From Streptomyces sp. NWU339 (GTDB taxonomy: Bacteria; Actinomycetota; Actinomycetes; Streptomycetales; Streptomycetaceae), in the NCBI RefSeq assembly GCF_003143855.1, contig NZ_QFRK01000064.1, positions 1 through 34,452 on the forward strand: DNA of 34,452 bases. Reading direction: 5' to 3'. Position numbers and translations under genes: made by a program. This document shows, piece by piece, positions 21,440-29,300 of this stretch (positions are counted from its first letter, which is position 1; every line of letters starts with the position of its first letter). The notes beneath the pieces were generated by a model. That model was not told the origin of the DNA. It made no database searches and saw only the letters and a program-made list of their open reading frames with translations.

Positions 21440-21755
21440 CGGCTATGCGGTGGACGTCGACGTGTCGTGTTGGGCGTTGGGCGACGGGCACGGCCCAGCG
21501 GGGGGAAGAAGGCGGGGATGCCGGCGCCGCCGTCCTCGCCCACGTAGGACGCGGCCACGCGGGAGATCTGGCCGGCGGCCAGCAGGATGCCGAGTCCCCC
21601 GTCGTCCACGCCGAGACGATCCGTAGCTGCGAGACGCCGGTGTGCAGCAGTGCGGTGATGAGAACACTAGGGATCCCGCTCAGGCCGAATCCGCCCACCA
21701 CGAGCGATGCTCCTGAGCCGATGTCGGCGACTGCCTCTGCGGCAGAATCGACTGT
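21440..21755 (-). pseudogene. CoA-transferase alpha subunit remnant
   Basis: Reading SAAEAVADIGSGASLVVGGF, GLSGIPSVLITALLHTGVSQ and LRIVS in one frame, then VDDGGLGILLAAGQISRVAA, SYVGE and GAGIPAFFPPLG in another. These are the N-terminal motifs of 3-oxoacid CoA-transferase subunit A. A frameshift near 21610 and loss of the segment between SYVGE and GAGIPAFF break the gene; no start codon is visible. It ends where the glutamate-synthase-like gene begins. Confidence 0.75.
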
Positions 21756-21759
21756 GGCT

Positions 21760-22027
21760 CTGTGTGCGTTCGAGGGCCGGGATGGTGTCGGGCCCGGGCG
21801 GTGGGATCACTGGGCGGGTCCGGCATCGACGCGGTCCGCGTGGTCAACGGAAGACGCGGTCTGTCCGGCGAGCACGGTGACCGTCCCCGAGGTGGTCGCC
21901 ATGCGCGGCAGTGCTCACGGAGCGGGCAGCGGCAACGGCGGTGCTGTCGGCCGTGGTTCATGCTCTGTCTCCTGAAATTGCGGGCGCCCGGGCCGTGGCA
22001 GCGGTGGCTGCGGAACCTTCGCTTGGT
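21760..22027. other. No gene seen
   Basis: Open frames here lack starts, SD sequences and recognisable motifs. It lies between the CoA-transferase remnant and the long hairpin, and probably contains further decay products. Confidence 0.4.
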
Positions 22028-22098
22028 GCGGGGGCGGCATTCGGTGTCATGGCCACTGCTGTCCCTTAAGCGGCCATGACACCGAATGCCGCCCCCGC
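22028..22098. repeat. Long perfect hairpin, 27-bp arms
   Basis: Arms 22028-22054 and 22072-22098 are perfect complements with a 17-base spacer that contains CTTAAG. The inner arm reads GGTGTCATGGCC/GGCCATGACACC. It lies about 105 bases beyond the stop of the His-rich secreted protein gene. It could be a terminator, but the length and the lower-GC spacer suggest a mobile-element end or a protein target. Confidence 0.7.
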
Positions 22099-22203
22099 CG
22101 TCCTGTGACATCCGCCCGCATACGCAGGGAGGTGGCTCGGACTGCGTCACTTGCCCACCGGCGTACGGCAGCCCAGGCAGTGGCGGCCTCGGTGCCCGCG
22201 GCC

Positions 22204-22614
22204 TCAGCCGTGTGAACGGTCGTGGTGCTGCAGGCTGCCCTGGTGGGCGTATCCGTGGTCCGCGGCCCAGCGGAGCTGGTCGAGGACCCACTGGCGACGG
22301 CCTTCGTCGATCCGCGCCTGGTAACCGTCGCGGTCGTCGTACCGGATCCAGTGGCGGCCTCCGTCGTGATCCCGCTTCCCGTAGCCGTGATCGTCGCCGC
22401 CCCGGCCGTCGAATGCGCTGTGTCGGTCCCCGCTGTGGTGGGGCCGGTATCCGTTGTGATGGTCAGAGATTCGGACGGCGGACGCGACGCCCGAGTGGCT
22501 GCCGCTCGGGTACGCCGCCGCCGAGGCGGAGCCGCCGCCGGCGAGAAGGCCGGCTGCCGCGACGGCGGTCGAGGCGACCGCAACGGCGACCCGGCGCACA
22601 GTCCTGCTTGCCAC
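22204..22614 (-). CDS. Secreted His/Asp/Arg-rich protein, 136 aa
   Basis: GTG 22614 follows GGGAGGAAACC. A signal peptide is clear: ASRTVRRVAVAVASTAVAAA then GLLAGGGSASAAA with a likely cut after ASA. The mature part is rich in His, Asp, Gly and Arg (ISDHHNGYRPHHSGDRHSAF) and ends DQLRWAADHGYAHQGSLQHH. Metal binding or cell-wall association is plausible. Similar in design to the protein at 28335-28850, with a shared upstream motif. No catalytic domain. Confidence 0.75.
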   Translation of the reverse strand: MASRTVRRVAVAVASTAVAAAGLLAGGGSASAAAYPSGSHSGVASAVRISDHHNGYRPHHSGDRHSAFDGRGGDDHGYGKRDHDGGRHWIRYDDRDGYQARIDEGRRQWVLDQLRWAADHGYAHQGSLQHHDRSHG

Positions 22615-22694
22615 GGTTTCCTCCCTTTCCCCACCCCACGATGCGAATGGGCGAGTTAGCGCGTATTTGCCTCGCTAGGCACTGAAGACACTAG

Positions 22695-22717
22695 CCCAAC
22701 TTGTTGAATGGTGAACT
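22695..22717 (-). promoter_or_regulatory. Shared upstream motif, copy A
   Basis: Minus strand AGTTCACCATTCAACAAGTT followed by GGG, 81 bases before the GTG at 22614, in an A/T-richer stretch (22640-22760). Related sequences occur at 28939-28962, 29277-29300 and 30683-30705. The remaining stretch to 22956 shows no gene. Confidence 0.45.
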
Positions 22718-23034
22718 ATTTCTGGCGGTGAGGTGCACCACCTGGCGAAAAGTCGTTGCGCCGGAATATTTCTACGACCCCTACTGTTGCGAGCCGGCCC
22801 TCGGGCAGCAGTCGAGGATCCGCTCACCTCACACCACCTCACGGGAAGCAACTCGGCGAATCCGCAACCACGTTGGACGACGCCACACCTCAGGCGCATG
22901 CGCCGTCAGCGGCGAGGGCGAGCAGCGAGGAGGAAGCCACCCCGGACCGCACGGAAGGGCGTTGTCACGTTGTTGGGTGTGTGGGTGTCTGACGGTGTGT
23001 CGAGGTGTGGTGGGGCCGGGTGCCGGCCCTGGGC

Positions 23035-23522
23035 TCAGGCCGCGGCAGGCCGGCCGGTGACGCCGGTGACCTGCTCCCAGACAGCGAAGCGGACGGTCAT
23101 CTCGGCGCGGTGGTCGGAGGCTGTCATCAGGTGGCGGCGGGGCCGGAAGTGGGGTGAGATGCCGCTGAAGGCGGCCAGGTACCGCTGCGCTGCGCCGACG
23201 CTGCGGAAGCCCTTCTTGGCGCGCTCGCGCTGCCTCGTTGGCTGGTGGGAGTTCTCGGCCCGGTTGTTCAGCCCCTGGTGCGAGCGGTGCTCGACGGAGG
23301 GCGTGACCTGGCGGTGGGCCGCGCCGTAGGAGCGGAGCTTGTCCGTGACCACCACCCGCGGCACGGCCCCGATTCCTTTGAGGAGCCGACGGAAGAAGCG
23401 CCTGGCCGCGGCCTTGTTGCGCCGTTTCTGGACGAGGATGTCCAGGACGGTGCCGTTCTGGTCGACGGCCCGCCACAGGTACTTCAGCTCGCCGTTGATC
23501 TTCACGAAGACCTCGTCCAGGT
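23035..23522 (-). pseudogene. IS6-family transposase, C-terminal fragment
   Basis: Reads HLDEVFVKINGELKYLWRAV then DQNGTVLDILVQKRRNKAAA, RFFRRLLKGI, VVVTDKLRSYGAAH, VEHRSHQGLNNRAENSHQPT and RQRERAKKGF: the DDE domain of IS6 transposases, with the D of LDE, the D of TDK and the E of RAENSHQPTR. It joins the IS110 element at the codons for KWH; the N-terminal part is at 24963-25189. Confidence 0.85.
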
Positions 23523-23539
23523 GCTTCCCAATGCTGATG

Positions 23540-24735
23540 TCAAGCCACTGCTGTCACTGAGGGTGTGATCTGGTAGCACCGTCGGTCACGGATCAGGGCC
23601 CACAGGACGTTGACGCGACGGCGTGCGAGCGCGAGGACGGCCTGGACGTGGCGTTTCCCCTCGGCGCGCTTGCGGTCGTAAAACTTCCGCGAGTTGGGGT
23701 CGCGCTGGACACTGACCAGCGCGGAGATGTAGAAGACGCGCTGCAGGCGGCGGTGGTATCTCGTCGGTCGGTGATCGTTACCGCTGACCTGGCCAAAGTC
23801 GCGTGGGGCGGGGGCCACGCCGGCGAAGGCCGCGAGCCGGTCGGCCGTGGGGAAGGCGTCCAGGCTGCCGCCGACGGCGACGAGGAACTCGGCACCGAGG
23901 ATCGTGCCGATGCCGGGCATGGACTGGATCACGTCGGCCAGTTCGTGTTCGCGAAACCGGCCCTCGATGAGTTTGTCGGTCTCGGTGATCTTCTCGTTGA
24001 GGGTCATCACTTCCTTGGCGAGGGTGTGCACCATCTTCGCGATGGCCTTCTCACCCACGACGGCGGTGTGCCGGCGCTCGGCGGCCTCAACCACCTTCTC
24101 GGCCAGGGCAGCAGCGTTGCAGACCTTGCGGGTGCGTAGCCAAGCGGTCAGCCGCCGGCTGCCCGCACGGCGGACGCTGCCGGTGTCTGGTATCCGGTCA
24201 GCAGCACCAGCGGGCCGACGTTACCCAGGTCGAGGGCCCGTTCCAGGGCCGGGAACATGCTGTTCAGCAGGGCCTTGAGCCGGTTGGTGGTGCGGGTGCG
24301 GTCGGCGACCAGATCGACGCGGTGGTCGGTCAGCAGCCGCAGCTCGAGCGTGGCTTCGGCGCCGGGGCGGATCGGCTGGAGGTCGCGGCGCATCCGGGCC
24401 TGGTCGGCGATCACGGGGGCGTCCCGGGCGTCCGTCTTGCCCTGGCCGCGGTAGCTGTCGGTGGCCCGGTTGACCGCGATGCCGGGGATGTAGACGAGCT
24501 CCTGGCCATGGTTGACCAGCAGGGCGATCAGCAGGCCGGGCTCGCCGCCGGTCATGTCCAGCGCCCAGGTCGTCTTGCCGCCGTCGGCGAGGTCCAGGAC
24601 GTCACCGATCAGCTTCAGCAGTTCCGGCTCGTCGTTGGCCACCCGACGCGACAGCAGCGTGTCGCCCTCGCTGTCCAGGACCAGGCAGTGGTGGTGGGTC
24701 TTGCCACAGTCGGTCCCCGCCCATATCCGGCTCAT
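23540..24735 (-). pseudogene. IS110-family transposase, one frameshift
   Basis: N-terminal part 24735-24148: MSRIWAGTDCGKTHHHCLVL (DEDD first acid), TTWALDMTGG, NRATDSYRGQGKTDARDAPV, typical of the RuvC-like domain. C-terminal part 24094-23540: MPGIGTILGAEFLVAVGGSL, AAFAGVAPAPRDFGQVSGND, RRLQRVFYISALVSV: the Transposase_20 domain with its catalytic Ser region. Frame is lost near 24165-24180: the first frame ends in SAVRAAGG, while the other frame reads VRRAGSRRLTAWLRTRKV across that point. A one- or two-base indel is the simplest cause; programmed frameshifting is less likely. Confidence 0.85.
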
Positions 24736-24960
24736 CGTGCTCCATCAGGTCGTTCTTTCCTGGCGTACCACGGACGACCTCGCCGGCATTGCTCTACACA
24801 GCGACTTGTTCGCACTTCCCCATCGGCGGCCGAGTCGTCGTGGGGAGCCGAGCGGCCAAGCATCTGAAGCCACGAACGGCAGCCACTTGTCAGCCACACC
24901 CAGCTCCCCCGGGTGTCCTCACCCTACGAACGGGAGGACCAACCCGTTCAAGAAGGTAGA
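24736..24960 (-). ncRNA. Probable bridge RNA region of the IS110 element
   Basis: The 225-base non-coding left end, upstream of the transposase, is where IS110-group elements encode the bridge RNA. On the minus strand: GACAAGTGGC (24891-24882) equals the left target flank plus core (24970-24961); CAGATGC (24866-24860) is complementary to core plus right flank (GCACCTG) at 6 of 7; ATGGGGAAG (24823-24815) matches the element's right end ATTGGGAAG at 8 of 9; GTAGAGC (24797-24791) is complementary to core plus left end (GCTCTAC). Order target loop then donor loop is that of known bridge RNAs. RNA ends not determined. Confidence 0.7.
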
Positions 24961-24962
24961 GC

Positions 24963-25189
24963 CACTTGTCGCCGGGCTGGGGCTGCCGACGGCGCAGCGA
25001 GTTGGCGTACTGCTGACCGAACTTCAGGCACCAGCGGCGGATCGTCTCGTAGGAGACGATCCGCCGCGCTCCAGCATCAGCTCCTCGACCTCACGGAAAC
25101 CGAGCGGGAAGCGGAAGTCCAGCCACACGCAGTGCGAGATCACCCCGATCGGATACCGGTGCCCCTGGTACGACGGCGACATGCCCTCC
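24963..25189 (-). pseudogene. IS6-family transposase, N-terminal fragment with frameshift
   Basis: GTG 25189, or ATG 25182, after GGAGGAGG: MSPSYQGHRYPIGVISHCVW then LDFRFPLGFREVEELMLERG. Then the frame shifts by an indel near 25060, and the other frame continues IVSYETIRRWCLKFGQQYAN, SLRRRQPQPGDKW to the IS110 junction. So the transposase was doubly disabled. Confidence 0.8.
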
Positions 25190-25272
25190 ACGGACGGCCT
25201 CCTCCATCGTGATCAGCCCGAGGATTCTCCCATCCTGTCAGCCAACGTGACAGCGCCCCGAAAGGGGCGGGG

Positions 25273-25656
25273 TCAGGATCGTGTACGACCGGGCCAGGCC
25301 ACGAAGAACCACGCGGCCCCCACGACTACGTGCATCAGACCGAGGGAGACTCCGGTGAGGATCTGCGGGGCCTGGAGCGAGCCGGCGATGGTGACCACCG
25401 CGAAGGCCAGTCCGGCCCATGCTGCGGGGCGCTGGAAGCCGGGCCGGCGTCTGACGATCAGGTTCGCCACCCCTGCGGCGGCCACGAGCGGAACCACCGA
25501 GAAGATCACGACCACGATCCAGGTAACCGGGTACGGGGCGTTGGTCAGCCAGTCGGCTCCGGCGGCCGAGCCGATCGCGAAGACGGCCAGGTCGACCACG
25601 GCCGCGGCCACGGCGGCGGTGATCGTGTTCTTGGTGGTTATGGAACGGGTGCGCAC
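25273..25656 (-). CDS. DUF6069-like membrane protein, 127 aa
   Basis: GTG 25656 opens RTRSITTKNTITAAVAAAVV. Four membrane helices: about 11-30, 45-65, 80-97 and 103-122 (TWIVVVIFSVVPLVAAAGVA; AWAGLAFAVVTIAGSL; LTGVSLGLMHVVVGAAWFFV). The LMH in the last helix and the overall layout fit DUF6069 proteins of actinomycetes; function unknown. It ends 15 bases from the IS6 end, so it just escaped disruption. Confidence 0.7.
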   Translation of the reverse strand: MRTRSITTKNTITAAVAAAVVDLAVFAIGSAAGADWLTNAPYPVTWIVVVIFSVVPLVAAAGVANLIVRRRPGFQRPAAWAGLAFAVVTIAGSLQAPQILTGVSLGLMHVVVGAAWFFVAWPGRTRS

Positions 25657-25703
25657 GGGACGTCCTCACGAGTGCGAAGGGGGAAACGGCGGGACGGGAG
25701 CGC

Positions 25704-25746
25704 CTGCCGGACATGGTTGACCCGATACCGTCACCATGTCCGGCAG
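25704..25746 (-). terminator. Hairpin after the azoreductase-like gene
   Basis: CTGCCGGACATGGT (25704-25717) and ACCATGTCCGGCAG (25733-25746) pair perfectly over 14 bp. It lies between the stop at 25789 and the start at 25656, in a 130-base gap that otherwise holds nothing. Confidence 0.7.
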
Positions 25747-25788
25747 ACGGCGCCGGCGGTGCGGGCCTGGCCGTCACCGCCAGGGAGG

Positions 25789-26421
25789 TCAGTTTCCGGC
25801 GAGTGCCCGCCCGGCGTCGCGGGCGGCGGCCAGGGCGTCGGAGTGCTGCTGCTCGGCAAGGCCCTTCAGGCTCTCCATGCCGGGGGTGGAGGCGGCGAGA
25901 GTGAGTTCACGCTTGATGAGGGTGAGGTCGGCCTGCCAGACGTCGCGGACGACACGCTCCAGGTAGGGGGTGGAGTGGTCCCAGCCCTCCCGCGGGGTGC
26001 CGGGACCGTAGCCGCCGCCCACCGTGGTGATCAGCACGGTGGGCGTGCCCTTCAGCAGCGGGGCACCGGGGCCCGAGCCGGCGATCACCAGGTCGGCCCA
26101 GGCCTTGAAGTGCTGGGAGACGCCGAAGTTGTAGAACGGCACGGCCAAAATCACGGCGTCGGCGCTCTGGAGCTCCTCGACCAGCGTGGCGGCCAGGGCG
26201 AGCGCGCCCTTCTGGGCGGGGGTCCGGTCGGCCTCGGGGGTGAAGCCGGCCGTGGTGGCCAGGCCCCAGGCGTCGGCGGCCAGCGGGTCGGTGCCCAGGT
26301 GGCGGCGGATCACCGTGCCGGTGGGGTGCGCGGCGGTCCATTCGGTCTCAGCGCGGTCGGCGATCTCGGCGCTGGCGGAGGCGGCCGGGAGGATGCTGGC
26401 GTCCAGGCGGAACAGGTTCAC
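25789..26421 (-). CDS. FMN-dependent NADH-azoreductase-like protein, 210 aa
   Basis: GTG 26421 follows CAGGAGCCACCCTC and opens NLFRLDASILPAASASAEIA, the flavodoxin-like first strand and phosphate loop of AzoR-type enzymes. ADAVILAVPFYNFGVSQHFK (the PxYNFxxP-type loop), KGTPTVLITTVGGGYGPGTP (GGxYGxG flavin motif) follow. Members reduce quinones or azo compounds with NAD(P)H and FMN. Divergent from the TetR gene at 26557, the usual pairing for redox-stress control. An ATG upstream at 26511 is less likely. Confidence 0.85.
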   Translation of the reverse strand: MNLFRLDASILPAASASAEIADRAETEWTAAHPTGTVIRRHLGTDPLAADAWGLATTAGFTPEADRTPAQKGALALAATLVEELQSADAVILAVPFYNFGVSQHFKAWADLVIAGSGPGAPLLKGTPTVLITTVGGGYGPGTPREGWDHSTPYLERVVRDVWQADLTLIKRELTLAASTPGMESLKGLAEQQHSDALAAARDAGRALAGN

Positions 26422-26511
26422 GAGGGTGGCTCCTGAAAAGAGGGCCGCGAAAGCGGCATGACGGGGGACCGCGGCCCGGTCGTCGGCCGGTGCCATGTCC
26501 CGCTCCAGCAT

Positions 26512-26531
26512 AAGCGGACTTTACCCCGCTT
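26512..26531. promoter_or_regulatory. Candidate TetR operator
   Basis: AAGCGG-N8-CCGCTT, a 20-bp interrupted palindrome in the 135-base divergent space between azoreductase and TetR genes. Spacing and place fit a TetR-dimer site acting on both promoters. Confidence 0.55.
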
Positions 26532-26556
26532 GTGTTCCTGCAGGTAGGTTGAGCCT

Positions 26557-27219
26557 GTGAATCTGCCTGTCGTGCCCTTCGGGAAGCCGCGCGGTGAACG
26601 CGCCGACGCGGCGCGCAATCGCGAGCACCTGCTGGAGACGGCCCGTGACATGATCGCGGAGCTCGGAGTGGGAAAGGTGACCATGGACGGCCTGGCCGAA
26701 CGCGCCGGCCTGGGCAAAGGCACCGTCTTCCGCCGCTTCGGCACCCGCGCTGGCATCTTCGTGGCGCTCCTCGACGACGACGAGCACCGCTTCCAGGAAC
26801 AAGTGCTGTCCGGCCCCCCTCCGCTGGGGCCGGGCGTGGACCCGGTGCAGCGCCTGATCGCCTACGGCCGCGCCCGCACCGCCTTCCTCGTGGACCACTT
26901 CGACATCGCACGGGCCTCCCTCGACCCCCACCAGCCGACCCCGGCGGGCGGGGGGGCCATGACCCGGCTCCACATCCGCATGCTCCTCAAGCAGGCCCGC
27001 CTGGACGTGCCCGACCTGGACAGCCTCGCCCTCCAACTCACCGCCGCCCTCGATGGACCCCTGCTGCTGTACATGTTCCCGACCGACCCCGGCCCCGTGT
27101 CGGCAGCCGGCACCTTCGCCCCCCTCGCCGACAGCTGGCAGACCCTCATCGAGAGCATCGTCCGGGCGAACCGCCCCACCGGCCCCGGCCAGGCAGCCGA
27201 ACGCACAGCCCGACCGTAA
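26557..27219 (+). CDS. TetR-family transcriptional regulator, 220 aa
   Basis: GTG 26557. The DNA-binding domain is clear: RNREHLLETARDMIAELGVG, KVTMDGLAERAGLGKGTVFR, RFGTRAGIFVALLDD (residues ~20-72). The C-terminal ligand domain has no recognised ligand. Probably represses the divergent azoreductase gene and itself. The tail from ~210 is Pro/Ala-rich. Confidence 0.9.
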   Translation: MNLPVVPFGKPRGERADAARNREHLLETARDMIAELGVGKVTMDGLAERAGLGKGTVFRRFGTRAGIFVALLDDDEHRFQEQVLSGPPPLGPGVDPVQRLIAYGRARTAFLVDHFDIARASLDPHQPTPAGGGAMTRLHIRMLLKQARLDVPDLDSLALQLTAALDGPLLLYMFPTDPGPVSAAGTFAPLADSWQTLIESIVRANRPTGPGQAAERTARP

Positions 27220-27600
27220 GCTCGCGCTCCGCACCACTACCGACGCGAACCACCGACGGGCCCACCGCGCCTTCCGCCTGCGCGCCGCGGGTGCCAGAGC
27301 CAGGGGTCCGGCACGGGTGGGCGGCGACGAGCACCCGGGCGACGCGGCGTGTTGCACTCGCGGCGGGGCGTAGTCCTCCGCCGTCTGCGCGGCGGCCTCC
27401 GCGCGGCCCTCTCCCGGGCGGTCGCGGCTGCGGCGAGCGCCTCGGCGGCCCGCTGCTCAGCGAGTGCGCGCCGCGTGGCGGGAACGTCTGCGTCTGTGCC
27501 TCGAGGCGCCCCGCCTCCGCCCCCGGCGGCCTCGTCGCGGGCCCGGGGCGCGGCCGGGTGGTCGCCGGCGGTCTTGATGTCCACCCGGTGATCGCGGCCC
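27220..27600. other. No confident gene
   Basis: Very high-GC stretch with long open frames on both strands but no SD-start combination. The minus-strand frame reads DIKTAGDHPAAPRARDEAAG and an Ala/Arg-rich helix, low-complexity and unassigned. It follows the stop of the SsgA-like gene at 27601. Confidence 0.4.
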
Positions 27601-28017
27601 TCAGGCGCTTTCGCCGAGCAGTCCGCGCAGTCCTTGCTCCACATCGATCAGCCTCGTCTCGTGGCCCGGGGGCACCAGTTGGTAGGTCCGCTGCAGCCAC
27701 CGCTCCACCATGGCGGACGGGGCCTGGAGCAAGACCTGCCCGTCCGGGGCGGCCAACGCGATGCACAGCATGCGGCGCGCCCCGGCGCCGACGGGCCAGA
27801 TCCGCACGTCGCCCTGCCCACAGGGCCCGAACGCGCCCTGGGCCAGCAGCTCGCGGGCGAACAGCCAGGTCACCGGGGCGTGCAAGCCGGTGTGGAAGTC
27901 GACGTGGACGGCGTAGGGGTCGCGCGGGTCGTAGGACAGGCGGGTCGCTACGCCGATGCTGCAACCCGGCGCGACCAGCAGGCGCATCTCGCACTCCTGC
28001 TCGACGAAGTTCTTCAT
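27601..28017 (-). CDS. SsgA-like (SALP) protein, 138 aa
   Basis: From ATG 28017: MKNFVEQECEMRLLVAPGCS, then LSYDPRDPYAVHVDFHTG, WLFARELLAQGAFGPCGQGD and VRIWP. These are the conserved blocks of SsgA-like proteins, which exist only in sporulating actinomycetes and control septum placement, peptidoglycan turnover and autolysis at sporulation. Length fits (about 130-145). ATG 27987 (MRLLVAP) is an alternative start. Which of the SsgA-G groups it belongs to is not clear. Confidence 0.9.
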   Translation of the reverse strand: MKNFVEQECEMRLLVAPGCSIGVATRLSYDPRDPYAVHVDFHTGLHAPVTWLFARELLAQGAFGPCGQGDVRIWPVGAGARRMLCIALAAPDGQVLLQAPSAMVERWLQRTYQLVPPGHETRLIDVEQGLRGLLGESA

Positions 28018-28334
28018 GGACTTTCTCTTGTCTCTCGATCCGGACGGCGCTCGCTGGAGGCTCTCTCCGGGCGGTTCTGTCGGCGGTCCCGGTGCGGGGG
28101 TTCGTGTTCCGGCCGCCGCCCGTGCATCGGGCGACGACATGCCCGGGGCGGGGATCGGTGCGCCTGCAGTCGCACTGAACCCCGCCCCTGGTGGTCTGGG
28201 CGCACCCCGCCCGGTCGCCTGCTGCCGGTCTCGGCCGCGGCCGCTCATACGCGACGTCGTTGTCGGACATGAGCCAATGCGGACGGTGCGTGCGCGCTGC
28301 TGATCAGCGGACCGGTGGTCACCGGCCCTCGCCG
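28018..28334. other. Upstream region of the SsgA-like gene, no gene seen
   Basis: The SsgA frame stays open through a Pro/Ala-rich stretch, but composition and lack of family conservation argue against it being coding. The promoter of the SsgA-like gene should be here; no clear -10/-35 pair was found. Confidence 0.4.
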
Positions 28335-28850
28335 TCAGCGGCGATCGTTGCCGCGGTCCCGGTCCCAGCCACGGTCGTGCCGGTCGCGGTCGTGCCGGTC
28401 CCGGTCCCAGCCACGGTCGTGCCGAACCCGGTCGTGCCGGTTGCGGTCACGGTCGTTGTCCCGGTCGTGCCGAACCCGGTCGTGCCGGTCCCGGTCGTTG
28501 TCGCGGTTCCAGTCACGGTCGCGGTTGTTGTGCCAGTTCCGGTCCCAGTCGCGGTCGTTGCCGCGGTTCCGGTCGCGGTTGTTGTGCCGGTCGTGCCGGT
28601 CGCGGTCGTGCCGGTCGCGGTCGTGCCGGTCCCGGTCCTTGCCACGGTCGCGGTTGCGGTCGTGACGGTCCCGGTCGTGCCGGTCACGGTCATGCCGGTC
28701 GTTGTCCGTGGCGTAGGAGACGGCGGCGACGCGCTGGGCGTCGGGGTGGGGCGATGCCGAGGCGGTACCGCCCGCGGCGAGCACCGCGCCCGCCGCGACT
28801 GCCACCGAGGCGGCCGCGGTGGCGACCCGCCTTCCGAAGATGCGACTCAT
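28335..28850 (-). CDS. Secreted Asp-Arg-His repeat protein, 171 aa
   Basis: ATG 28850 with GGAGG nine bases upstream is preferred to the ATG at 28856, which lies too close. Signal peptide: SRIFGRRVATAAASVAVAAG then AVLAAGGTASAS. The mature part is almost only DRHDR, DRNRD and GWDRDR repeats, about 25 units, extremely hydrophilic and probably disordered, with metal- or polymer-binding potential. The DNA is correspondingly repetitive (GGTCGTGCC units). Resembles the 22204 protein in signal peptide and design. Confidence 0.75.
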   Translation of the reverse strand: MSRIFGRRVATAAASVAVAAGAVLAAGGTASASPHPDAQRVAAVSYATDNDRHDRDRHDRDRHDRNRDRGKDRDRHDRDRHDRDRHDRHNNRDRNRGNDRDWDRNWHNNRDRDWNRDNDRDRHDRVRHDRDNDRDRNRHDRVRHDRGWDRDRHDRDRHDRGWDRDRGNDRR

Positions 28851-28938
28851 GATCATTCCTCCTTGAATGCCATGCCGACGCCCCGATCCGTGAGGCGTCG
28901 GACGGTGCCCCGAAGTGGTGGGGTACCGCCGAAACTAC

Positions 28939-28962
28939 CCCGAGATGGTTGAAGGATAAACT
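28939..28962 (-). promoter_or_regulatory. Shared upstream motif, copy B
   Basis: Minus strand AGTTTATCCTTCAACCATCT then CGGG, 89 bases before ATG 28850. The same arrangement as copy A. The intergenic stretch 28857-29276 is otherwise without a gene and has an A/T-rich patch (28945-29015) that likely holds the promoters. Confidence 0.45.
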
Positions 28963-29276
28963 TTCCGCTGTGTGGGCTATTTCACCGATACCGCCCCCTG
29001 TGGAGGGAAATAATCCAGCCTCTCGCAACCTTCGCGCGGCCGGAATCAATCGCATCGACGGGCGCGAAGAAGTCGCCACCGATCGGAGGCGGAACACAGT
29101 CCGTCCCACCGGCAGGGGTGCCGGCACGCGGCGGCGGCCGCCACCCGAGCACATCGACCCGCCGACGCGCCGCTCGCGGCGCCGTGCCCGGCCGGCCGCG
29201 ACCGGTGCGGCCGGCTTCCGCCGGACCGCGGGGACACCGCTGGTCAAACCCGGCGGAAAATGACATTCTGCATTTC

Positions 29277-29300
29277 GTGCAACATTCAACCAATTCGGGG
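29277..29300 (+). promoter_or_regulatory. Shared motif, copy D
   Basis: GTGCAACATTCAACCAATTC then GGGG on the plus strand, at the proposed start of the FUSC-type gene. If the motif is an operator here, the true start may be downstream. Confidence 0.35.

Larger units (their letters stand above)
23525..24960 (-). mobile_element. IS110-family element inserted in the IS6 transposase gene
   Basis: The IS6 sequence GACAAGTG-GC-ACCTGGAC is split, leaving GC at both junctions (23523-23524 and 24961-24962). About 1.44 kb, no inverted repeats, no longer target duplication: all typical of IS110. The transposase start is near the 24960 end. Confidence 0.85.
22957..25258 (-). mobile_element. IS6-family element, interrupted by an IS110 element
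   Basis: Terminal repeats GGGCGTTGTCACGTTG (22957-22972) and GGGCGCTGTCACGTTG (reverse strand of 25243-25258) differ at one base. Without the inserted IS110 the element is about 865 bp, the usual IS6 size. No 8-bp target duplication is visible, as after IS6-type co-integrate resolution or deletion. Confidence 0.75.

Noticed and set aside
24094..24180. Programmed frameshift in the IS110 transposase
   Set aside because: IS110 transposases are normally one open frame, and no slippery heptamer is seen at the break; a simple indel is more likely.
27237..27644. Minus-strand frame of 135 codons after the SsgA-like gene
   Set aside because: No SD, overlaps the end of the SsgA-like gene in another frame, low-complexity composition.
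28335..28700. Regular GGTCGTGCCGGTC repeats that look like a CRISPR or tandem-repeat array
   Set aside because: The periodicity is that of DRHDR codons in one frame with a signal peptide; there are no unique spacers.
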